Assembly (NCBI GenBank): GCA_002917075.1
Contig: NTMA01000104.1
Coordinates: forward strand, 62,001 to 126,000
DNA from: Hawksworthiomyces lignivorus
Lineage: Eukaryota > Ascomycota > Sordariomycetes > Ophiostomatales > Ophiostomataceae
Direction: 5' to 3'
DNA length: 64,000 nucleotides
This document shows, in pieces, positions 24,022 to 38,800 of the stretch (position 1 is the stretch's first letter; each line of letters begins with the position of its first letter). The notes beneath the pieces were generated by a model. That model had not been told where the DNA came from and did not search any database. It saw only the letters and a list, made by a program, of their open reading frames with translations. The translations under genes were made by a program, and so were the position numbers.

Positions 24022-25415
24022 GTATCTTGAGCTCTTCTTCTGCACCTGCGGTAGCAATTCTAAATTAGATAACCATGAGCATACGACAACGATAACGAGT
24101 TTTCGGCATCTCGCCTGCACGGCAAAAGGCTCTATATTACTCCTCATTTTCTTTCTACCACGCCATTACGCGAGCAGTCATGTCATAGCTTGCTATCAGG
24201 GCAGCTTTTTGATTCCGACTTGCATTGTTCCTTCAACCTTGCTGTCATGGGGCCTCAATTTCAGTCTCCCCTTCGTTTCGGCGTTTTGGTTATGGCGCTC
24301 TTTTTTCTTTTTTTGCCTCTTCTATTGCAACTCTGGGTCTACTCCATCTCGGCTTTTTTGATACTCGTTCATCTTACCGACAATGATTGTTGTTGTTGTC
24401 TGCTTCCTTCATCAGTCAACATTCAATGCAGGAAATCTAGCGCGAATGGGGCGTTTCGCCTTCATTGCAAGCGATTGCGGTCTTCAAACGTTTAGCTGGC
24501 GTGATGCTTGATTTCACCTGTAATGACTTGTACCGAAGGATTATGGAAGGGATGGGCGCGATTTACACGTTGCTTAAAGTCGCAACGCTCTAATGGCATT
24601 CAGTTGTTCTTTTGTTCTATTTTGCTTCTTCTCTTCGTTGCGCCTGATTACTTCAGCCTGAGGCGTTCTTTTTTATTTTGGTCTTCTTTTCTCCTTTATT
24701 GACCCTCTTGCTCTTATTGTGCCTTTCTGAACTCACTGGTCGTCGGCGTTCCGGGCGAGAAAGGGGAAACAATACGAAACACGCATTGCATTCGCGCTCT
24801 ACATAACAAAGGGAAATTAGACGGAACGGTACTGAGTAGCACAGCTGCGGTGTAAGAATACATTATACCTAGCATACGAAATTCCAAGATTTGTGTCTAT
24901 AGTGGAATCAGCAGTAAAGAAAATGCATTCTACGTGTCTTTTGATGAGTTTCATGATTTGTTTTCTGGTTAGCAAAGCGTAGATGTTTGTAAGGCTGCCG
25001 CTGTTCATAGTTTGTCCGCACGTGACATATCTGGGTGGGTCTGCTTGAGTGGCTGGGGCTGCGGTTTGATAGGCAGACAGCTTGGCCGCAGCAGACTTGG
25101 GTGAGCGTCATCAGCCTCCTCCACTTCGTTGCCATTCCACTACTGCATGCCACAAACAACTACCAACGAATATCAAACACACGATCTAGCGATATAATCA
25201 ACTCGGCGCAATTCATCTTGTTCTTTTGCAAAGAGCAGCGGGAGTTTTTCGGTCCATCCTCGATTTCGATTCGACGCTTCCGTTAAAGCCGCCAGAAAAA
25301 CCGACCTGATCCGTCATCGGGAAACCGGCTGGCGAACGAAGCTATCTCGACGACCTAGCTCTGCGTCCATTTCTTGTTCCATTCAACTTGAATCTCTAGT
25401 CATCCCTCTGCCGCA
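24022..25415. other. Intergenic region between KNR4 and VPS68
   Basis: About 1.4 kb holding the KNR4 3' UTR and the VPS68 promoter. T-rich stretches occur around 24290-24330 and 24600-24700. No ORF here has a recognisable motif. Confidence 0.55.
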
Positions 25416-26254
25416 ATGTCCATGTCCGAAGAACGCCTCTGGAAGTTCCAGTGGCCGCAGTGGATGAGCAGCGTGTGGGCACGCAATGCCGGCGTGTACA
25501 CATCGGGAGCCTTGGTATGTCGGGTGTTCACTCTTCCCATCTGGCCTGCCCCTTGGCCCACGTTCCTCTCTTCCCTTTCATGTCCTCTTGACACTTGGAT
25601 GTTTGCGCTTCCCCTCTCCGCCCCAGCCTCTGTTTGTGCGTCTATCCGCTCTTCTTGCTAACCGCCGGCTTTTGTGCTGCCTTTCCAGTTCTCCCTCGCC
25701 TTCTACGTCCTCCTCGACGCCGCCGTCTGGTCCAAGTCCGCGGCCAACGGCTCCGATGTCCACATCACCTTTGTCGACTGGCTGCCCCTGATCTGCAGCA
25801 GCCTCGGCATGCTGATCATCAACTCCGTCGAGAAGGCCCGCCTGGCCTCCGATACTTACTCGGGCATAGGCATGGGCATGGGCGGCGGCGGCGGCGTGGC
25901 CTGGCAGGCCCGCGTCGTGCTGTTCTTGGGCTTCGCCAGTCTGGCTGGCGGCATGGCTGGCGGCGTGTGCATCTTCGTGCTCAAGTTCGTGGTGCCCAAG
26001 GTGGCGATGCCGATGCTGGGGATGGGCATTGAGAACGTGGTGGCCAATGGGCTGGTCGGCTTGAGGTAAGGCTCTCTCTTCTCGTCTCCCTTGCCTCGTT
26101 TTCTTTTCAGGCTCCGAATTTGCTTCCCCTACCTCTACACTCCTTACGTTATAACGCCCTCTCGCTAACTTTTCTTCTCCCCTTTTTCAGCTCCGTCGTT
26201 CTCTGGGTCAGCCAGAACATGGAGGATGAGTACGCGTACAACCTGGCACTCTAA
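25416..26254 (+). CDS. VPS68: Vps68/TMEM50 (UPF0220) family vacuolar-sorting membrane protein
   Basis: Three exons, 25416..25514, 25689..26065 and 26191..26254, code about 179 residues, the usual family size. Donors are GTATGT and GTAAGG; acceptors are CCAG and TCAG. Four hydrophobic segments are visible at about residues 28-48, 58-80, 104-133 and 146-166. The end, SVVLWVSQNMEDEYAYNL, is strongly typical of the family. Vps68 works with Vps55 at late endosomes in transport to the vacuole. A Gly/Met-rich loop (GIGMGMGGGGG) separates the second and third segments. The ATG at 25416 is chosen because MSMSEERLWKFQWP leads directly into the first conserved segment; the ATG at 25422 is a close alternative. 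Confidence 0.9.
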
Positions 26255-27895
26255 GTTCCCCGCAAGTTTTTTTTGCCCCTCATGGTCATTTCCAGTCTTC
26301 GAGCGTGGTCATGTTTCTGGCCGAAGCCATCCTGACGATAGAATTCTCTCTTCAGGGAAGAGTAAATTTACACCAATACGTAGGCCAAGACAGCGACCTA
26401 TGAAAGACTGGAAAGGATGGCTTGATCGACGTTTCAGGCTACCTTTCAGATGTGTTGTGTTATCAGCAAGCTCTAGAAAGCAGACTCCCGAAGGGGAGCA
26501 AAAAACGGCGAACGAGTGTGCCCAGAGAATCATTGAGCATGGAGCGTGATGCTGTATTGGGTCGGTGCGGGCCGGTGGGATGAAATCAATGGAGCATTCT
26601 ATCTCTGTGTTTCTTTTTTTTGATACAGTCTTACGGAACTTTCATCCGCGTCTTTTCTCTTTGTTTCTTTTGTTGTTCTTGTCATCATGCAAAGCCAATC
26701 CCTTTTATTACCGTTATGGTTTCCTTTTGTTTGTTAACGCGTCCTGCTTTCTATTTTGTCAATCTATCTGTATCTTACATATTCTGGGAAGGGAGTTCAA
26801 CTGGAATTCACTGAACAAATAGCAACACAAGCCTATTTTACTGAGTTGGCTATGCTATTTTCAAAATGGCTGGTGAGACCTGCTCAACACATCAAAGGGC
26901 ATGGCAAGAAAGCACCTATGATCGAACGCAGAGCATATGTCTAGTACATGCCTTACGGCCTTCCCTCATTTTGAATGCCATGGCAGTCGTTTACTCCTAG
27001 ACGTGGCGTCTACAGAGGCAAGCCGAAAGCAAAAGACCACTCTTCGTTCTCCGTGCGAAGTTCAGAGCACACGTTCATTTCTCTGACAGGCGGGTGCCGA
27101 AAACAAGCACAACAACACCGTGTGCTTTTTCTTTCTCTCCTTTCCGACCCTTCCGCGGAGAGGACGGCCAAGAGAAGGAAAACAGTGATTCAGCATCTTT
27201 AGCGACATACGAGACTAGCATATATTGCAGACTTATTCCCAGAATAAACTGTTCTAGCCAGAGATAGCTAGACGAAGGCAGTATAGCGCATTGAGTTTCA
27301 AGACTACTGTACCGGGGTTCTGTTCGTGGTATCGAGAGAAAAGAAGTCTTCGGTGCAAGTAGGCCATGTGAACCTGTAATCCACTGTTGCTGCTTTGTGT
27401 AACATCGAGTAAAGACGGCAACCCCCTGTACCGTTGCTTTTCTCTCCTAGCAAAAAGCAATAAAATATTAGTTTTCTTAAATTGGTCTTGCAAAGATGGA
27501 GCTTCAAATAATATTTATGTGCAGTTACTTGCCAGTTTGTACTTTTTTGTCCTACATACTACCATTGTATGTTGATCAGGACCCCTTCAGGACCGGCGGC
27601 CATAGCTTTGGAGACAGGAGAAGAATAAGGTTGGTTCTACTTTGCAATAATTAAATTGCAATACGCTGCGCCTCACTGGTAACACAGATGGTCGATAGAA
27701 AACACTTAAGAGGATTTGATGTGTAACAAGTCTCTCCTAACATAATGAATCGTATCAAGGCTATCGCGGAACAACCCCATGTTGCGTTTGTTAGCCGATT
27801 GATTCACACCTCTAAACCCGTTTCTTTGCAGCATTCCAAGACCAACAGGCCATCAAGAACTAAGAACCATATACAAACCGACACATAGCATAAGA

Positions 27896-27925
27896 GTGTC
27901 CCAAGTTAACGTGTCCCAAGTTAAC
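27896..27925. repeat. Perfect 15-bp tandem duplication
   Basis: GTGTCCCAAGTTAAC occurs twice head to tail with no spacer, at 27896-27910 and 27911-27925. It looks like a recent slippage or repair duplication. Confidence 0.9.
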
Positions 27926-29867
27926 TTCTTTTTCTTCGCCCGGACAGCGTCTATCTTGCCTGTTTTGGGAATCTGCCTTGTATCACCATGACCTGTCACC
28001 GCTTCTTCCAACAGCACATTTCCCTCTATGCTTTCTTTGCTATTGTTTCCCATCATTGCCAGCCGGATTTCCTTTCTCGGTAAACGGATCTGCCGTCTAT
28101 AAAGCTTTGAGAGGAGATAATGAATATCATATTTGCGCTTGGAGTTTTTCCCTTAGCTGCTTGTGCCACAGCTAGTGTTGGTTGTGTTGGTTGTTTTTGT
28201 GTTGCGTAACGGAAAAGAAAACCTGCACTGCAACCCAACGACTGTGATTGTCTGGTTTCCCTCGTTATCCTGTAGTCCTATCTTGCTGAATGTCAAAGAG
28301 AACGCTAGTCCGCTTTTGTTTCGCTTCCTCCTGTTGTTGCGTTCTTTTTCCCTCCTTTGGTGTGATTCCTTGTCGTCTATCGCCTTTTATCCCCCCTCTG
28401 CGTGATCTTACCGAGATGCGTGGCTTGTCTGCAACATCGATCCTACAGCCACAAGCAGGCGCAGGCTATACGAAGCAAGTCCAGTGTAGGATTGTGGGAA
28501 AGAACAAAAAGGAGCTGCAGGGAGAGACAGCCAAAGAATGCGACACTGGCGCCTCGTGCTACGCGCGGAAAGGAGAGATCAAATCGGCACACATGAGAGC
28601 ATCACGAAGTCGCTGCGGTTGTATGCCTTTTCTCATGTTGGGTGGAGTTCCTTTTGTGCGACCTGAGACCCTTGCTCGGACTCTTTTATTTTGGTGTTGG
28701 TGTCTACACAGCCAAGCTTCCGGTGTACAGCCCCATTAATGTTCGGCCTTGACAGCGCTTTTCGCCAGTTATTTGTCTTTATGGCGAGCAAGCAGATCAA
28801 ACAATGGTTTTCTTGTCACATCCTGTGCAGGGGTGGCACAGCTGTCCCCACAATCGGGCGCTTTGCAAACGACCGTGGAGATGCAGAGAGGCAGGAACAT
28901 CGCCCAGTCAGCTGCAGGCGAACGTGGCCCGCAGGTGTATGCGAGTTGGACAGTTGGATTCACTGGGTGTGAAGGGGCTAGTAGTCTCTCTGCGCTGTGC
29001 AATAGAAGCATCATTGGACTGCTGCCTATGCGGCGACAGGTGGACACAGGAGTAAAAACGTGAGATAAGACAAGCAATCAAGTGACAACTAAGGCAGAAC
29101 CAGCAGGGAAGCTGATGCTTTGGTTAATGGATGATAAGGAAGGGGACAGAGCGAGTATTCCGGCGCAGTGGAAGGAGATCACAATATTGTCGTCCGATGG
29201 TTGTAAGCCACCACAGCATAGCAAGCCTGCTGCTGTGCCCAAATCCACCAGCTTCCATATTCCTTCATACCACCTTAGATCAGCACGAACTCGGAAAGGA
29301 AAGGATATCGACGGTTTGATAAAGTCCAGCTAGCCACCGTCTTCAAGCTTACTTGCTTCACCGTCTTGCGACCGATGGTGAAATTATCGGCGTAAGACAA
29401 AAGGAACCAGTAAGGTATATTTCACCTTGCGGTACAAAGGAAGAGAAAGATAGACACGAGACGGATGATTGCTCATCTTCGGCTGCCTATCAACACCGCA
29501 TCCCGCCCTTTCTCCCACTTTGAGCTTTTTCTACTTTCCAGTGGAGGGGATAAGTCTCAAATGGGAAGCGCATCCCGCGGACGGATGACCCTCTTCACCA
29601 ACCATGCTTGGTCAATATTTCCAATTCGAGAAAGTGACGATATGTCACATGCAGATACAGAAAGGCCTCCATGTCAAAAGAGATAGTCTTAGAAGATGGC
29701 ATCAGCATAAGCATCGGTGTATGTACACAGCGGTGTAACAAAAGAAGATATATCATGCGTGTAAGAAAGAAGAACATGAGCGACTCGTGGGGCAGGCAGC
29801 TCAGTAATCCAAGAAAGCGTAGACAGGAGTTACATTCGGAGGGAGTGTAAAAGGCGTGCTCTTGGGT

Positions 29868-29895
29868 GAAAAATCAAGAAAGAAAAATCAAGAAA
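29868..29895. repeat. Perfect 14-bp tandem duplication
   Basis: GAAAAATCAAGAAA occurs twice in tandem, at 29868-29881 and 29882-29895, in purine-rich sequence. No function is evident. Confidence 0.85.
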
Positions 29896-32800
29896 GTAGA
29901 ACGATATCGTGATCCTGGAAACCTTGTCTCCGTCTGCTGTTACTGTCTTGGCCGCCTGTCTGTGTGTGAAAGAGGATGCACAGCTCTCTATTTGTGATAA
30001 GTCATACAGCAAATCAGTGCAGCTGCAGGTTGGACACACCCCTTCGCAATCCACGGAGCTTCCCTTCTTGAGTCTCCCACAGCTGTCTTCTCTTCGCATA
30101 GTCTAATCCACTCGTCAATATTACTGTCTTACAAACAAATATAGCGTAACATATGGCTGGTTTCTCATAAACGAGGCTGAGAGGCAAGTGGGTGGGGGAC
30201 ATGAATGGACAGGACAGGAACAAACGACTAATATAGACGACGGGTGGTAACTTTTAGGCAGCAGATGAAACGCCATTAGCGGAGAAGCCGGCGAGAAAAG
30301 AAAGCTCACAAGGGCGAGGTGGCTGCTGACGAGAAGTTGCTCCTCCTTTCTTTCCGGGCTATCATCACTATGACCTGTTTATGCAGTATCAAGGATGGCT
30401 AAGACTCGCCATCCTTGTCCTGATCAGAAGAACACATGAAAGCTCCTTCATAGAGTTTTGTGGACGGGATTAAATTTTATGATAGAAAGATGTGATAGCA
30501 GCAGGAAGAAAAGATAATGGCAGAGCACTCGACATATTTTTCTTGCAGGGTATGTTATGGCATATGCTTATCAAAAGCATACTAGGGTACTAGTAATCAG
30601 GGCCGCTGGCTATTGGGAGGGGGCTTTTTCTTGGAGAGCGAGGAAATGGCATGGTGTGATAACTCATTTTTGAAGCATGTTAAAAGGATAAGAATGGGAA
30701 GAACAGACTTCCCTCTACAACGATGTACTAGAAAGAGGAGAAAACCAGCAAAAGGGGAAATGATATGCAAGCTTGAGAATTTGTGCGCCAAGAAAGATCC
30801 AAATCCGATTTCAATTGCCGCAGGTTCCCTGGTTGCACAGAAGTAACCCAAAGACACAGGGACGAGAAACAGGATGAGGTTGCGCTCACTCTGAGCCCAT
30901 GCACACGCTCCGTAAATCGCACATCTCACCTGCTTTGCTCCACTTTCATAGTGAACGGATTTCCAGCAGCAAGTTTAATTCATTGCGCTGGTAAGGACAA
31001 GTTTGTGGGATTTGGAACTATAGTCGAGAGAAAAGAGGACCGCATTATCTAGACACAAAACCCACAAGAGGAGCACGATGAGCGAGAGCGTACGCATATT
31101 GGGTGAAGAGTTATCATGACCTCTTATCCACCTGGGAACGCCTTGGATGCACTTCGCATCCTCCAGAAGGTCGATAGCCCAATCGGACATGATCATTTAG
31201 AAAATTGTTGCCCAGCTTAATAGCGTTCGGCCATTTGGCGTTGTAAATATGTTGGCTGACTCTCGTCTTATCCCCAATACTCTCTATAATGAGGCTTCTC
31301 TGTTGAAGTTGGATAAAATAACAGGGTAAGGGCTGCACATAACCAACAGGGAATATTGTGGCGGAGAATGAAAATCGTTTATGCCAACTGCAGACTGCAC
31401 ATGCAGCAGTACGGACCGCATAACAATCGGGCAAGCAGATAGGACGCAGTGCCTGGCTCAAGATGAAGATGAGCAGAAGCGAATATTTGCCTGCCGCGTT
31501 GGTACCGAATGCGTTTTACGCCAAAAATAAATATATTAGATCCAGGATGGCGAGATGTCACCGATGAATCTTTTTGCTTCCTATTTTTAATATATGTATA
31601 AAAAAAAGTCAGTACTGAGCATAATCCCAGAGCAGCCCTAGGAGGGAATAACCTATGCGTGGAAGATCACGTTACTCAACTCGTCTGCCTTACCACCTCC
31701 ATCACCATACCAGTTCATCTACATTAACGCAGCCTCTTAAAACGGGCCCTTCCGATAGGAAGAATGAAGGATGAAATCGGTAAGTTGCCTCTTTCTGGCT
31801 GGCATTGCTAAAGACCGAGGACCACCCAATAGCTAGGTCAAACTCCCTGACCACCCTTCTTCTCGCATTTACTGTAGTCTGTTCGCACTCGCTGAGCATG
31901 TGGCTGTGATAGAAGCACCCAAAATACTACAGATAAGTGTAACCACCAAGACAGAGTTGTCTGGGCGAGTGTGCTCCTTACATGAGCAAACATGAGAGGG
32001 GCGGGAGAAATGATACATCACATTCTCCTCTGGGCTTACCATACCTGTGGACTCTGATGGACAGTACGCATCATACCAAATTTTCCACGCATCAATGGGA
32101 AGCTCGCCTGGCTCTAATGCGTGCCGTCAATGGCGTTCGTATTCTGCAAATGGCGCTTGCGGCCCCCAAGTGCTCTGGACGCTACTCAGCACGGAGACAA
32201 TAGTGTCCTCCTAGTTCGTATTGGGAAGTTTGGGAGACAGAAAGGAAGCGTGAGAGGAAGAGAAGAGACAGCAGCATGCAGATGATGACCAACAGCTGGC
32301 CCCTCCGAACGGAACGCCAAGAAAAGGTGCCAACGGATGTGTGGTACTTGTGTAGAAGGATTCGTTCTCCTCTTTTTTGTGTCCGTAAACGCGGTTTAAG
32401 CGAGAAATGTCAGGCTCAGCCTTCCCGCTCTTTCTCTGTCAGCATTGTGCAGACACCGAGGAGATAGGCTGCAAGAAAAGTGTCCAACGGAAGGGGATGC
32501 GGCGCGAGACGGAGGCAGAAAAGGCGGGATCGGCGGCGTGGTCCGTCGGACCTTTGATGCAACTCTGACATGGCACGAGGCCAGGTTAAATGGTGGAAAA
32601 GAAATATGACAATGCTGAGTTTATCGATGCATGTCGCAAAGTGCGATCCCATGAGGACGTAAGAGGAGCAAAAGAGGGGGGACACTCTGGAAGGGTTCCA
32701 GGAGCAAGAAAAAAGTGAAATACAACACGCAAAAGAGGAGAGTTCAATACATTCAATGCATGCTTCTGGGGAGGCACTGCTGCAGGAGTCCCAAAGAGGA

Positions 32801-35800
32801 GAGCCATAATGCACCTGGAATGCAGCGCAGACGCACGCTTTTCCAGCCCTTGTTTTTGCAACGAAAGGTTTCCTGTTCTCTCTGGGTACCAGAAAGCAGC
32901 AAAATTAGCAATCCTTCGCTTCTGCTCTCCCGCGCGTGACCTATTCACACGCACAGAAGAAAGACGAGCTGCAATGCATGAACATACGACAAGCACTTTT
33001 GCGTTTGCGCCACTGCGCGACTGCGCGATCTCGCCGAACGGGTTTCTATTTGGTTTGCCGTGATGAAATGTGCAGCTAAAATGCACCCAATGCAGACTGC
33101 AGCAACCAGCCTCTTGTGCAGCTCCAGGTCTCAGCCACCAAGCTCCGTCCATCCTCTCTTCTGGCGCTGCTGTCAATCCTGTCATGGGCGAATAGAGCAG
33201 CATGAGGCACACCTTCGGTGTGCTGGAGTCGCTGGTTTGAGCATCCTTTGTGCTCGGGTCAAACGCTCCGCTGCTGAGTTGCCCGAAGAAAAAATTAAAG
33301 AGGCTTGGCGGCTCGAGAGTTAGAGAGTATTAACTGGACAGCATGCCTCAAACCGAGACACGTTGGAGTAAGAAAGCAATCTCAGCTACATCACCGTAAC
33401 CTCCCGTATTACTCATAGGGTGGTAGTGTTAATCTATGCCCGCCAGCCGACGGATCCGATGTAATGGGACGCGTCAAAATACTGTCACAGCCAGTGCAAC
33501 AGTGTAGGAGGACCGGTATTCTGAATAGCGCTCACGGTAGTTCATGGCAAGGCCGCAACTTTCATGTTTCTGGAAAGTTTCCAGCGGCGAATCGCGGACC
33601 GCGTAAGACGCACATCTTACGTACATTCACCCTTCCGCATTTTTCTGCGGATAGTGCTTGCAGCTCGGTGCAGCAATTGCCTTGGAGGTCAGGGCGCATT
33701 TGTTCTATACGACTTCGCGAAGCATGACGCGGCATGCGCTCGTACTCGTACATCGTTCTCACGGTCTTTTGTAAGAGCACACCACCATAGCATGACGGGT
33801 GCTGTCTCCCGTGGTGTTTCTTTTCGCCCTGGCTGGTCGTTTGCAAATTACCAGAGAGAGAGAACGAAGTGATACATCCGAAAGATCATTGCGCAAGTAC
33901 ATACGGCGCTCGTATAGCACTCGTCCCACAAACAACACACGTTCTGCTGGCGTGGCTAGCTGTGGTTGCCTTTCCGAATGTCGAAACACGGCGCTAGCCT
34001 GACAGGGGACAGGGCATGCCGTGAGTTTAATCAAGACTAGGCCAAGTTGGTCGTTTCTAAACTATTCTCTCGGCAAACTGCAACAGATTTGGCGTTAGTA
34101 AACTTATATGATCAGGGTGCTGAGGAAGGTAACAGAAATGTTGTCCATGCCCCTGAGCGTCACTAATAAGATGAAGCTCGCCGACGCTTTTAGTGGCCTC
34201 CGTGTAATATCAGAACAACAGCCTCCAACCCCAAATCCCACGTAGGACGGGATATAGCATGAGCCAACACACATACCCTTGAGAAAGCGCGCAAGCCATT
34301 TGTGGTGGAAAGAGAGGCCACATTGCATCAACAAATTACCATGCTCTGTTGGCGTCGCCTCACATGCCACTTTTTCTAGCTTTTTCCTCCGGCCTTCGAT
34401 CCTAGATGTTGCCGGCTAGCTCCCCTCTGTATGCGACCTGATCCTCTCCATCCCTTCGCTCCAGTAATTTTACTCGCACTACACTAGCACGGCAGCAATC
34501 GTGGGGAAAGTATGATATGCATCAGCACCCTGCAGCAAATAAAAAAAGGGGAAACTAGAGATGCTTGCAAGGTAGCCTTGGGTATCTTCAAAGTAGCAAG
34601 GGCCACATGGCAGAAAAGAAACGGAACGGAACACAAGAGCTGAACGGAAGGCGTCAATCGGATGAGCTCATATGCTCACAATTGATAAGAGGCGTACAAG
34701 CTACGAGCCTGTCAGGCACTACTCGGATAGCAATTGCTCTGGTAAAAGGCGTGACTGGGCATTGCTAAGCCCTAATTCGCATCCGATAGGGAAGACCTTT
34801 CAGCACTCTTGAATATAAAAGAGGTCTCGGTGTATTCCTGGTGAAGCGCAAGAGAAGAGAGACAAGAAGTAGAAAAAGGTAGTCGAATCAAGTCCACCAA
34901 AGCCGAGGATCAGGTTGGCCAGCCATAAAAGTATGCTTCAATGTCAGTTGTGCCTTTCTGCTGGCTGTGCCAACCAGCATACTATGTATCACAAACAAGG
35001 ATGCACTTTGTGATGCCGGCTGATATTGGTTTGAAGCCGGCTAACGTTTTTCCTCTATTCGATGCGTTGTCTTTTAATAACCCCATGGAATGAAACTGAA
35101 GCTTTGCAGGGCCTCCTGTGAGCGCAAAACAAATGAAACAGACAAACAGAAATGATGTCAACAATAGACCAAGAAAATTGAGAGAACTGTAACATGAATG
35201 ACCAAGGAAAACGAGGGTCGAGGTGAGCCAGGGAAACTGAGTTGTGAAAGACCAAACACAAATCGCCCAATGCGGAGTAAATGGATGTACCGTTTCGCCG
35301 GAGAGAACGCCTTGCTAAGCCTTGGCTGCCGCCGCCCGTGTTCATCCTTGCCGAGTGTAGGCAGGGAAGCGGGCCTACCGCCAAGGACGAGAAAAATAAG
35401 GCGTAGCTCTCCTATCCTTAAATCTCGGCTGTGTATAATTTGCTGATCCTTTTCCTTGGTCAGTTTATAATTTCCTGTTCTAACTAGATAAGAAGATCAT
35501 CAACGTTGCCAAAAACACCGCGCAAGGAATAAACTAAGTAAGGGGCTGTCTGCCTCCGAGTGGTAGAATGCCATGAAAATATTGCAGATTGCAAAGAAAC
35601 AGGAAGGATACCAGCTGAACGCAACCAACAAAGAACGCCGCTCCGGTGCGAGCTGCATGCTTGTTGCAGTGGTATACATGCTTAGTGTGTCCATCACGAT
35701 CTCTCGTCGTTATGCATCCCTTGCCAAGGCGAGCACGGTTAACGATTGAGCATCGCTGGTTGACCGAAATGTTAGCACTTTGTGGTTTTTTTTTTTTTTT

Positions 35801-38800
35801 TGTTGCTTTGCGGCACAGCACAGTTAGCAAACCTGTTGTGCGCCCTGTAATAATATGCAACTACCCCTTTTTGGAGGCCACTTCACCCTCTATTTACATT
35901 TCCGGCAATGATGTGTTGTCGTGTGTAAAAATGGATCCAAGGGTGCATTTGTGCAACATTCTTAACAAAAACCTGCCCGCAGTGTATTATTTTCACATTA
36001 AAAAGAGCTTATTATAGCAAGAGAAAGAGGAAAAACAAATAAATGGAGGAAGTTGAGAAGAGATAGGTTAGATAGAAACTTGTGCGTGGCGTGATTTTGG
36101 GCCGCACACTGGTTGTTGTCGGGGTTCTTGGAGTTCAGAACTCGTTGGCTGACCGGGACGAGGCTGCATGCACAGGAGCTAGAGGCAGGGGGTGTCCTTA
36201 GAGACAAGGCAGCCAGGACAAGGCCACCTCAGGCGTATATCCGGCTACCAGTCAAACGACGAAACGAGTAAGCCCTGTTTAGAACCACTGGCCATGCCAA
36301 ATAAATAAAGACAGGAGAGTAAGGATAGTGGAGAAAACATGTAAGAATTGAGGTGATAACCCGGCAAGCAGAAAGTGGCAAGATATTTTAGTTACCATGG
36401 AAATGTTCGTTGCCACAATATCAAAAGAGAAGATGACGAGGCTTCCAGAGGTGTTCGTGTTTAGAGATCACCGAGCCTGCACCAGACCCAAAGAGAACGA
36501 CGGGAAACTCAGCTTACGTAGCCTCGTCTTTTTTTTTGCTAAGAATACCTTCTACTTTCGGCTTTGCATGCGATGCTGACTTGGTGTTTCCAACCGCTTG
36601 CTTATATGTATCGTGAAGTCGCCAACTCGTTTGCGGTAAGTCTCTTTTCACACGATTGATTATTATTTGGGGGCCTATCGATCGCTTCTTCACCCCTCTC
36701 TGGAACCCCATCTTCTTGATCCGCGGTTCAATGAAACGATGTGTTGCGTTGATGTGTTGTCGTTTTGTTATATCAGTCTATCATTTTATTTTTGGCCATT
36801 TTGGTCCTGGAGAACCCCCACTCCCGTATCGCAACATCTGTGCGTTTTAATCCACATTGCGTCAAGACGTATGCAGGAGAAGTGATAAAAATGGCCACAG
36901 CCGGTCGACACAAACAAGATAGGGCCAGCGCAGCTAGCCAGTCAGCCAACTAGTCAGAGCACATGGCTGACATACTAAGGAGATGACGAGAGACGGCCAA
37001 AGAAGACAGAAAAGTCGGAACCAGATAATTTGAAGGCAGAAGCTAGAAACAGACTGTCTGAGGTAGTATTTTGGGAAAGTGTGCGAACCTGAATGAAGAA
37101 AGACGAGGTTAGAATATTGATTTTTGTGGCCGCCGGAAGACGCGCATTGTTGGCTGGCAATACCGGCTACATCCTCCCTACACGGTTTAGCTGCAGACTG
37201 AACAACAAGGAAGAGGAAAAAAGCGCGTTGTGCCGCAACGCAACGCAGCGCAGCGCAGCGGCCCCTCCCGCGCTCTAACCAAAAGAAATCAGCGTAGTAG
37301 ATGAAAGTCCCAATAAAAGCAGTGTATTATTGACATCGCCTTCAGGAGCCAAACAGTACTGACCAGCAGGCAGTTCATCTAAAAGCATTCGCAGTAGCTG
37401 TCTAACAGTCCAACAAAAAGAACAGGATGGTGTTGCGGCGGGATAAAATGAGCAGAAATTGCATGATCAATTGACCAACGAAACTTTCTCGCAAGTGAAG
37501 CTACTCGAAAAAGGCTTGGTTAAAAAAAGGTACCTTTTCGTGTCTTGACAAAGTAACCTCGTTGAACATTTGGTTTTCCATGATGCTCTTTCCCATCCGC
37601 ACGACCCTAACACGTAGCCTTAACAGGCTGCATCAAGAGTTCAATCTTCACACCCCCTCTGCTCTCTCCCCTCCCTCTAGCCAGAAAGAGAGACGGAGCT
37701 TCCGGAGGAGGCACCTAGATATGTTGTTTTGCAGCTTTGCAGCTTTGATGCTTGACGCCTCGCCTTTTGCTTTGGGGGCCATTCTGTGCTCCCTTTCCCC
37801 GTCACTTTGACTGGCGAGGTGACTGGTCATTTCAGGTGCCGGCGGCGACAGGGTCTCTTCTACGCGGCCGATGAGGTGGTATTATCTAGAATTGGCAAGG
37901 CACACGACCGCGAGGAAATGGAGAATCGGACATCGGTGTCTAATATGAGGTGATCAATTATCGCAGAAAGGGGGACAGACACATGCACGTCTGCAACCTT
38001 GGAAGAAACGGAAGGAAAAGCCGGGTAGGGGATGGTCGCCTTCTTCCTCCATGGCCCTCCTCGTCGATTCCATACATACATACCTTCCCAGAAAGGAAAT
38101 TCTACAGTATTGCAGGGGAAGAGAAAATATGAAGAGTAGGAGAAGGAACAGGAGGAAGAGGGGAAAGAGCGGAGCACGGAACTGCCAGCGTGCAAGTTGC
38201 CCCATGCGCTCAGTTTGGTCGTCCCATATCTAATTTACAAAAATGACCAGCATAGGTCCATTGCGTGCAGAAGAAACAGCAGAATTATCACGGTCCCCTC
38301 GGCACATATTCTCTACACAAGGGGCGGAAACAAGATGGAAAAAGAGACGTGCATGTTCGTCGACGTGGCAGTTCGGGGGCTCGCCCCCTTCAGAGAAAAA
38401 GCGCACCGTCCGCCGCCAAGACTATTCCAGTCTGGCCGAACAATTTGTGGACATTGCTGGCGTGGTAGATCAGAACAGGGTGATTAATTAAGAAGAAGGA
38501 TGCCTTTTTTTCAAAATAATATACTACTAGCAGTACATTGTGTCAGAAATTCTCCGAAGTTTTTCTAAACAAGAAAAGTTTGTAACGTAACTAGTTACGC
38601 TGCTATTAGTGGATTCATTGACTGGATTTTGGGGAGTTGATGCAAATTTTCCCCTAGCAATACAAGGTTGCATTGAATTCACAAAGCTAGAAGCATGAAG
38701 GATTGAATCGTAAACAGTTGCAGAAAAAGTCAATTCGCTAATATCACCGAGTGAAATGCAAGCGGACGCTATGCTTTTTTCTTGACTCAAACGCTTATTT

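Noticed and set aside
32586..33212. 208-codon minus-strand ORF in the gene-poor region
   Set aside because: No domain or motif and mixed composition; consistent with chance over 24 kb on six frames.
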